NCBI GenBank assembly: GCA_046760445.1 | Contig: JBHIEE010000062.1 | Coordinates: 1-17,044 of the forward strand | DNA: 17,044 bases | Direction of reading: 5' to 3' | From: JBHIEE01 sp046760445 | GTDB taxonomy: Bacteria > Acidobacteriota > Aminicenantia > JdFR-78 | Part shown: positions 11,966 to 17,044 of the stretch, piece after piece | Numbering within the stretch: the first letter of the stretch is position 1 | How the letters are laid out: each line of letters starts with the position of its first letter | Made by a program: the position numbers and the translations under genes | The notes under the pieces: model-generated | Databases searched by the model: none | The model's input: the letters and a program-made list of their open reading frames with translations, nothing else | Told to the model about the DNA's origin: nothing

Positions 11966-12415
11966 ATGAAATTAAAATATTCACTTTTTACCAGAAGAAA
12001 GTTTCTAAATACTCTTCTTGGGGGAGGGATGTTGACCTTTTTCTCAACTTTACTATATCCAATTATTAAATTTATTGTTCCTCCTTATCGAGAACCTGAT
12101 AAGGTTATCCTGAAATTCGCCGACTATAAAGATATGACTTCCTATACAGTTCAGGTCTTTGCCTGGGGAAGTAAACCAGGGATCTTGGTTAAAAAAGAAA
12201 ATTATTACCAGGCCTTTATTGCGGTGTGCACTCATTTAGGTTGTACCGTAACTTTTTTGTCCGAGAAAAGGATGTTTTTCTGTGCTTGTCATGATGGTTG
12301 GTATGATGAAAACGGAGTGAATGTTGCTGGGCCGCCGCCTTCCCCTCTTAGACAATTAATTGTCGAAATAAAAGGTGAAAATCTAATTATTAAAAAGGAG
12401 GTAATTAATGGCTAA
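11966..12415 (+). CDS. Rieske [2Fe-2S] protein 2, membrane-anchored
   Basis: A 149-residue protein with the same plan as its neighbour: twin-arginine (FTRRKFLNTLLGG), one hydrophobic anchor (about 14-38), then C88-T-H90-L-G-C93 and C106-A-C108-H109-D-G, and GPPPSPLRQL. The frame is open to 11939, but ATG 11966 after GAGAAAGG gives the twin-arginine motif at the right distance. It is clearly homologous to protein 1 but well diverged, so an old duplication. Its end overlaps the copper ATPase start by 8 nt, so the two are probably translated together. The redox partner is unknown; a bc-type complex encoded elsewhere or a copper-linked quinol or periplasmic step are both possible. Confidence 0.92.
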   Translation: MKLKYSLFTRRKFLNTLLGGGMLTFFSTLLYPIIKFIVPPYREPDKVILKFADYKDMTSYTVQVFAWGSKPGILVKKENYYQAFIAVCTHLGCTVTFLSEKRMFFCACHDGWYDENGVNVAGPPPSPLRQLIVEIKGENLIIKKEVING

Positions 12416-15047
12416 AGATACAGTTTGTGGAATGGAGGTAAAAAAAGAAGAGGCTTTTGGCTCTTCGACTCACCAAGGCAAGGAATACTTTTTCTGTTCA
12501 AAAAGCTGCAAAGAAAAATTTGATGAGAACCCGGAAAAGTATATTCAACCAGAGGCGAAGAGTGAGGAAAATATAAAGAGAAGACCTGAACAAGTGGAAG
12601 GTGTTAGATATGAGAGAATAGATCTCCCTATAGTCGGAATGAGCTGTGCCAGCTGCGCCCAAACAATTCAAAAGAGACTGTCTGATTTAAAAGGTGTGAA
12701 TAACGCTAATGTTAACTTTGCTACTTCTAAAGCAACTGTCTTTTATCAGCCTCAATTGATTAAACCCGAAGATTTTATTTCTACTGTGAGGAAGAGCGGT
12801 TATGAGGTTGGCACGGCTTCTCTTGAGCTTCCCATTCAAGGAATTGAGTGTGCCTCTTGTGTTCAGAAGATTGAAAAAACTCTTCTTCAGACCAAAGGAG
12901 TCACAAAAGCTGTTGTGAATTTAGCAACAGAGAAGGCTAAGATTGAATACTTCCCTGCTGAGACAAGCTTAGGGGAGATAAAAAAGGTTATAGAATCAAC
13001 AGGCTACAAGGTCTTAGAAGTCCCTCCTGAAGAGGAAGTGGAGGATATAGAAAGAGTTACTCGAGAAAAAGAGTACAAAATACTCAAGACAAAATTTTTA
13101 GTAAGTATTATTCTTGGTTTACCTATATTCTTGGGAAGTTTTCCCAACTGGTTCCCGTGGGTTCCGACTCTCTTGAATAATTTCTTTGTCATGTGGATGC
13201 TGGCTACTCCGGTTCAATTCTGGGTTGGCTGGCAGTTTTATAAAGGAGCATGGGGAGCTTTTAGGCACAGAAATGCTGACATGAATACCCTAATCGCTGT
13301 CGGTACTTCAGCTGCTTACTTCTACAGTTTGACCGCAATCCTTTTCCCTTCTTTCTTTAAGGCAGGAGGCATAGAGCCAAAAGTTTATTTTGATACTTCA
13401 GCTATCATTATTACTTTGATCATTCTCGGAAGGCTCTTAGAAGCAAGAGCCAAAGGACAGACTTCAGAAGCCATTAAAAAGCTTATGGGATTACAGCCAA
13501 AAACTGCTCGAGTCATTAGAGACGAGAAAGAGATAGATATCCCTGTGGAGGAAGTTTTGGTAAGGGATATTGTTATTGTCAGGCCGGGAGAGAAAATTCC
13601 GGTGGATGGGATCGTCAGAGAAGGGAAGTCAGCAGTAGATGAGTCAATGATTACTGGAGAGAGCATTCCTGTAACGAAGAGAGTAGGAGATGAGGTTATT
13701 GGCGCCACCATCAATAAAACCGGAAGTTTTAAATTCGAAGCAACAAAAGTTGGAAAAGATACAGCTTTAGCCCAAATAATAAAACTCGTCCAAGATGCTC
13801 AAGGCTCAAAGGCCCCTATCCAAAGATTGGCCGATGTTATCTCTGGCTATTTTGTTCCTATTGTGATTTCCATTGCCATCGCTACCTTTGTAATTTGGTT
13901 TAACTTTGGACCCTTTCCAGCTTTGACCTTTGCTCTTTTGAATTTTGTGGCTGTGATGATCATAGCGTGCCCTTGTGCCTTAGGTTTGGCTACTCCAACA
14001 GCTGTCATGGTTGGTACTGGGAAGGGGGCTGAGAATGGGATTTTGATCAAAGGAGGGGAAAGTTTAGAAACTGCTCATAAACTCAATACCATCGTTTTCG
14101 ATAAGACTGGGACTTTGACCAAAGGAGAGCCAGAGGTTACGGACATAGTATCATTTAACTTCTTCCCCGAAGAAGAAATTTTAAAATATGCAGCCAGCGC
14201 AGAAAAGGTTTCAGAACATCCCCTGGGTGAAGCCATCATAAAAAGGGCAGTAGAAAGGAAAATAGAACTTCGAGACCCGAAAAATTTCAATGCCATCGCA
14301 GGCCATGGGATTGAAGCAAAGGTAGGCAGCAAGGAAGTGCTCTTGGGAAATATCAAGTTATTGCGCGACCGAAATATTGAAGTCAAGGAACTGGAATCCA
14401 AAGCACAAGAGCTCGCCCACGACGGTAAAACTCCCATATATGTAGCTGTTGAGGGGAGGGCAGCGGGATTGATTGCAGTGGCCGATACTTTGAAGGAAAG
14501 CTCGATGCAAGCCGTTCAAAACCTTAAAAGACTCGGATTAGAAGTTGTCATGCTCACGGGAGATAACCGAAGAACGGCTGAAGCCATCGCCAAAAAGGCT
14601 GGTATTGATAGAGTTATATCTGAGGTTCTACCTGAAGATAAAGTCCATGAGATAAAAAGGCTTCAATCTGAAGGAAAAATAGTCGCTATGGTGGGTGACG
14701 GCATAAACGATGCTCCTGCTTTGGCTCAGGCAGATGTGGGAATAGCTATAGGATCTGGAACAGATGTGGCTATGGAAGCTTCGGATATAACTTTAATAAA
14801 GGGCGACCTAAAAGGAGTTGTGTCCGCCATTGAACTTAGCAAGAAGACGATAAAGATTATAAAGCAGAATCTTTTTTGGGCCTTCTTTTATAATACAGCA
14901 GGAATTCCTATTGCTGCAGGAGTTCTTTATCCCTTTTTCGAAATTTTATTAAATCCCATATTTGCATCTGCGGCTATGGCTTTTAGTTCAGTTTCTGTTG
15001 TGTCTAATTCTTTGAGGTTGAGAAGATTTAAAATTAAATCTCAATAG
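12408..15047 (+). CDS. copA: Cu(I)-exporting P1B-type ATPase with YHS domain
   Basis: An 879-residue ATPase. Order: YHS domain (about 3-48, DTVCGMEVKK to FFCSKSCKEKF), two heavy-metal-associated domains with C-x2-C (C80/C83 in GMSCASC; C148/C151 in GIECASC), membrane helices, actuator TGES, the CPC metal site (C521-P-C523), phosphorylation D565 in DKTGTLTKGEP, the SEHP motif, GDGINDAPALAQADVGIAIG, then a final YN and MAFSS pair typical of Cu(I) pumps. It moves Cu(I) out of the cytoplasm at the cost of ATP. The start overlaps the Rieske 2 gene by 8 nt and has AAAGGAGGT upstream. The YHS domain has Cys residues that may load metal. Silver is also a possible substrate. Confidence 0.97.
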   Translation: MAKDTVCGMEVKKEEAFGSSTHQGKEYFFCSKSCKEKFDENPEKYIQPEAKSEENIKRRPEQVEGVRYERIDLPIVGMSCASCAQTIQKRLSDLKGVNNANVNFATSKATVFYQPQLIKPEDFISTVRKSGYEVGTASLELPIQGIECASCVQKIEKTLLQTKGVTKAVVNLATEKAKIEYFPAETSLGEIKKVIESTGYKVLEVPPEEEVEDIERVTREKEYKILKTKFLVSIILGLPIFLGSFPNWFPWVPTLLNNFFVMWMLATPVQFWVGWQFYKGAWGAFRHRNADMNTLIAVGTSAAYFYSLTAILFPSFFKAGGIEPKVYFDTSAIIITLIILGRLLEARAKGQTSEAIKKLMGLQPKTARVIRDEKEIDIPVEEVLVRDIVIVRPGEKIPVDGIVREGKSAVDESMITGESIPVTKRVGDEVIGATINKTGSFKFEATKVGKDTALAQIIKLVQDAQGSKAPIQRLADVISGYFVPIVISIAIATFVIWFNFGPFPALTFALLNFVAVMIIACPCALGLATPTAVMVGTGKGAENGILIKGGESLETAHKLNTIVFDKTGTLTKGEPEVTDIVSFNFFPEEEILKYAASAEKVSEHPLGEAIIKRAVERKIELRDPKNFNAIAGHGIEAKVGSKEVLLGNIKLLRDRNIEVKELESKAQELAHDGKTPIYVAVEGRAAGLIAVADTLKESSMQAVQNLKRLGLEVVMLTGDNRRTAEAIAKKAGIDRVISEVLPEDKVHEIKRLQSEGKIVAMVGDGINDAPALAQADVGIAIGSGTDVAMEASDITLIKGDLKGVVSAIELSKKTIKIIKQNLFWAFFYNTAGIPIAAGVLYPFFEILLNPIFASAAMAFSSVSVVSNSLRLRRFKIKSQ

Positions 15048-15057
15048 GAGGTTATTG

Positions 15058-15432
15058 ATGCCAGCAAAAATATTAGTAACAATTGTCGGTATTTTACTTA
15101 TAATTCTGGTAAATTGGTATTTTTTATTCTCTCGGAGAAGAGCTATTTCTGTCTCTGTTAAAGAGAGCGGAATTCAGGAAGTTAAAGTCATTGTCAAAGG
15201 TGGATATACTCCTGATGTTATTGTTGTCAAAAAGGGAATACCTGTGCGGATTAATTTTTATCGGGACGAGACGGCAGATTGTTCAGATACCATTGTCTTT
15301 GGTGATTTCAAAATAAGAAAGCCTCTGCCAGCTTTCAAAACAACACCCATAGAGTTTACTCCTGAAAAATCCGGTGAATATGTCTTTACCTGTGGTATGG
15401 GCATGATGAGAGGGAAATTAATTGTTGAGTAA
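15058..15432 (+). CDS. Membrane-anchored cupredoxin-like protein
   Basis: A 124-residue protein starting at ATG 15058 (10 nt after the copA stop, AGGAGG overlapping that stop). A TTG just before could be read but is not needed. An N-terminal membrane helix (about 4-25, ILVTIVGILLIILVNWYFLF) is followed by a beta-sandwich of the cupredoxin type: VKGGYTPDVIVVKKGIPVRI, then DETADCSD and the end EYVFTCGMGMMRGKLIVE. Cys in ADCS and in CGMGM, with the Met residues, are the likely copper ligands. A His normally found in such sites is not obvious. Outside the membrane it could take Cu(I) delivered by CopA. Its stop lies 10 nt before the next start. Confidence 0.85.
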   Translation: MPAKILVTIVGILLIILVNWYFLFSRRRAISVSVKESGIQEVKVIVKGGYTPDVIVVKKGIPVRINFYRDETADCSDTIVFGDFKIRKPLPAFKTTPIEFTPEKSGEYVFTCGMGMMRGKLIVE

Positions 15433-15442
15433 GGAATATATT

Positions 15443-16678
15443 ATGAAGATAATTATTATTGGCAATGGAATAGCTGGTGTCACTGCGGCAAGAACATTGA
15501 GGGGAAAGGACCCCGAAGTTGAAATTGAAATCTTTACTGATGAGAAATATTATTACTATCCTCGTCCAAATCTAATAAATTTTTTAGCTAATCAAGTAGA
15601 AATAGATAAAATTTATATGTATCCTCCAGAATGGTATAGAGAAAAAAATATTAAAGTTCATTTAAATAAGAAAGTAGTCAAACTTATTCCAGCAGAAAAA
15701 GTTATAGAATTAGAAGATGGAAGTAATGTCAACTATGGCAAGCTGCTTTTAGCTATGGGCTGCAATCCCTTTTTACCACCGATAAGAGGAGCAGAGAAAA
15801 AAGGTGTTTTCACTCTTCGCACTCTCCAGGATGCAATAGAAATAAAAAAATATTCTCAATCAGCAGAAAAAGCGATAGTCATTGGGGGAGGACTATTGGG
15901 ATTAGAGTCAGCTAAGGCTTTGAAAGCTTTAGGACTAAAAATAACAGTTGTTGAATTCTTCCCAAGATTATTACCACGACAACTTGATACCCAGGGAGCA
16001 GAAATATTACAGAGTCAGATAGAAAGTACAGGATTAAAAATTTTATGCGGAGAAGCAACTGAAGAGATTATAGGAAGTGAAAAGACCTCAGGGATATTAC
16101 TCAAGAGCAAAAAGAAAATCGAGGGTGATCTTATTCTAATGGCTGCTGGAGTGAGAGCCAATATAAAATTAGCTCAAGAGGCAGGAATAAAAACAAATAG
16201 AGGGGTGATAATCAATGAATATTTAGAAACTAATATTGAAGATATTTATGCTGCAGGAGATATTACTGAATTTAAGGGAAGAGTATATGGTATTATTCCT
16301 GCAGCCTTAGATCAATCCAAGATTGCTGGAATGAATCTTCTTGGCAGAGAAAAAATTGTTTATCAAGGAACTACTTCTTCTAATACCCTTAAAGTAGTCG
16401 GAATAGACCTGACCTCTATCGGCCAGGTTAACCCAGAGGGTGATGAGTATCAAGAAATAAAAAAAGTAGACTTAAATAAAGGAATATATAAAAAAATTGT
16501 TTTAAAAGAAGGGAGAATAGTAGGAGCTATTTTCTTAGGAGATAAAAAAGGAATAAACTCTATCTCTCAGTTGATTAATGAAAAAATTCCTGTCGAAAAA
16601 TACAAGGATCAAATCTTAGAAGACGATTTTGATTTCAAAATAATAAAGAATAAGATTTTCAATCCGAAAAGAAGTTAA
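15443..16678 (+). CDS. FAD/NAD(P)-dependent oxidoreductase (rubredoxin or NADH reductase type)
   Basis: A 411-residue two-dinucleotide-binding flavoprotein. The FAD motif is GNGIAG (7-12), the NAD(P) motif is IGGGLLGLESA (about 147-157) followed by the acidic VVEFFPRLLPRQLD, and the FAD ribityl motif is YAAGDITE (D273). The C-terminal 80 residues resemble the closing domain of NADH:rubredoxin and nitrite-reductase-type flavoproteins. ATG 15443 with AAGGA 7 nt upstream is chosen; an upstream TTG would overlap the cupredoxin end. No redox-active CxxxxC is seen, so disulfide reductase activity is unlikely. It is the last gene of the copper operon. Substrate is open: rubredoxin, a Rieske protein or another carrier. 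Confidence 0.88.
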   Translation: MKIIIIGNGIAGVTAARTLRGKDPEVEIEIFTDEKYYYYPRPNLINFLANQVEIDKIYMYPPEWYREKNIKVHLNKKVVKLIPAEKVIELEDGSNVNYGKLLLAMGCNPFLPPIRGAEKKGVFTLRTLQDAIEIKKYSQSAEKAIVIGGGLLGLESAKALKALGLKITVVEFFPRLLPRQLDTQGAEILQSQIESTGLKILCGEATEEIIGSEKTSGILLKSKKKIEGDLILMAAGVRANIKLAQEAGIKTNRGVIINEYLETNIEDIYAAGDITEFKGRVYGIIPAALDQSKIAGMNLLGREKIVYQGTTSSNTLKVVGIDLTSIGQVNPEGDEYQEIKKVDLNKGIYKKIVLKEGRIVGAIFLGDKKGINSISQLINEKIPVEKYKDQILEDDFDFKIIKNKIFNPKRS

Positions 16679-16764
16679 TGCCGAGGGCCGGACTCGAACC
16701 GGCACAGAGGATAACCTCCGAGGGATTTTAAGTCCCTTGCGTCTACCAATTCCGCCACCCCGGC
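16679..16764 (-). tRNA. trnL: tRNA-Leu (anticodon UAA)
   Basis: On the minus strand an 86-nt class II tRNA folds with acceptor GCCGGGG/CCTCGGC (one G-T pair), anticodon arm AGGGA-CTTAAAA-TCCCT (anticodon TAA, Leu), a long variable arm (CGGAGGTTATCCTCTG region) and T arm GCCGG-TTCGAGT-CCGGC. The discriminator is A. The 3' CCA is not encoded. Its 3' end directly abuts the stop of the convergent oxidoreductase gene. Confidence 0.96.
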
Positions 16765-16847
16765 ATCTTTTATTTTCAACGAGTTAGAGGTCTTTCTCTT
16801 TCGAGCTTGGTGTCTTTTGTGACCAAATTGTGACCACTGGGAAGTAT

Positions 16848-16876
16848 AATATAGTTGATTTTTTCAATTTTTTCAA
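16848..16876 (-). promoter_or_regulatory. Likely promoter of tRNA-Leu
   Basis: On the minus strand TTGAAA (16876-16871) is followed after 17 nt by TATATT (16853-16848), about 84 nt before the mature tRNA 5' end. The distance fits a precursor with a short 5' leader. Confidence 0.4.
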
Positions 16877-16959
16877 CCTCTTCTTTAGATTCTTTTTTAC
16901 GATTAACCAATTTCTCGACAGTCTCCATTTATTTTCTTGAGACAGTAAAACTAAAAGAA

Positions 16960-17026
16960 AGGCTTTTATATTACAATCTTCAAAGAATTTTGCTGTATAT
17001 AATTAGATATAAAAATATAAAAGCCT
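16960..17026. repeat. 13-bp inverted repeat at window end
   Basis: AGGCTTTTATATT (16960-16972) and AATATAAAAGCCT (17014-17026) are perfect inverted copies separated by 41 nt of AT-rich DNA without a gene. It might be a long-loop hairpin, the ends of a very small element, or a terminator for a gene beyond the window. Elsewhere in 16765-17044 I see only the tRNA promoter and a direct repeat GTGACCA (twice, 5 nt apart). Confidence 0.5.
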
Positions 17027-17044
17027 GATTATGCAACTTTTCTA

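Noticed and set aside
13385..13714. 109-codon minus-strand frame inside copA
   Set aside because: It is antisense to a strongly conserved ATPase region, has no Shine-Dalgarno of its own and a low-complexity product.
16776..16928. 50-codon minus-strand frame upstream of tRNA-Leu, perhaps an integrase tail
   Set aside because: It has no good ribosome site, overlaps the likely tRNA promoter, and shows no recombinase motif; the SGHNLVTK segment alone is not enough.

Overview
The window looks like chromosomal DNA from an AT-rich, strictly anaerobic or only microaerotolerant bacterium, probably an uncultivated lineage. Signs of anaerobic life are a ferredoxin-dependent 2-oxoacid oxidoreductase, a superoxide reductase, a lone desulforedoxin, a rubredoxin and three rubredoxin-less ferritin-like diiron proteins. 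The phylum cannot be fixed from the sequence. UGA is an ordinary stop here (it ends the oxidoreductase alpha gene and the IscU-like gene).

Layout. (1) 1-880: gene-poor edge with a broken helix-turn-helix remnant, AT-rich hairpins and a minus-strand ferritin-like gene. (2) 993-1364: an orphan gene, followed by a pyrimidine-rich gap. (3) 1672-4274: two overlapping genes for a 2-oxoacid:ferredoxin oxidoreductase. (4) 4447-6650: an Fe-S assembly pair, an IscS-like protein whose PLP pocket is altered and an IscU fused to a double zinc ribbon, followed by a decayed TusA-like gene and a tiny ORF. (5) 6689-8651: an oxygen-defence cluster of superoxide reductase, stand-alone desulforedoxin, two ferritin-like proteins and rubredoxin, interrupted by two palindromic intergenic repeats. 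(6) 8707-9948: glutamate dehydrogenase. (7) 10025-16678: a copper island with csoR (and a CsoR-type operator inside its promoter), a SHOCT membrane protein, a His/Cys micro-ORF, a small two-helix membrane protein, two tandem Rieske proteins, a CopA ATPase with an N-terminal YHS domain, a membrane-anchored cupredoxin and an FAD/NAD(P) oxidoreductase. (8) 16679-16764: tRNA-Leu(UAA) on the minus strand, then an AT-rich tail with a 13-bp inverted repeat.

How the parts may work together (inference). The oxidoreductase supplies reduced ferredoxin. The IscS/IscU-like pair supplies Fe-S clusters needed by it and by the Rieske proteins. Superoxide reductase, rubredoxin and the diiron proteins remove superoxide and peroxide, with the FAD oxidoreductase a possible electron donor to rubredoxin. 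CsoR would sense Cu(I) and release the copper genes; CopA exports Cu(I) and the cupredoxin may receive it.

The points most worth a second look are the IscS-like protein lacking the PLP lysine and three other PLP-pocket residues while keeping its catalytic-loop Cys, the zinc-ribbon IscU beside it, the Rieske pair without cytochrome b inside a copper operon, and a 24-residue His/Cys peptide ORF with a strong ribosome binding site.
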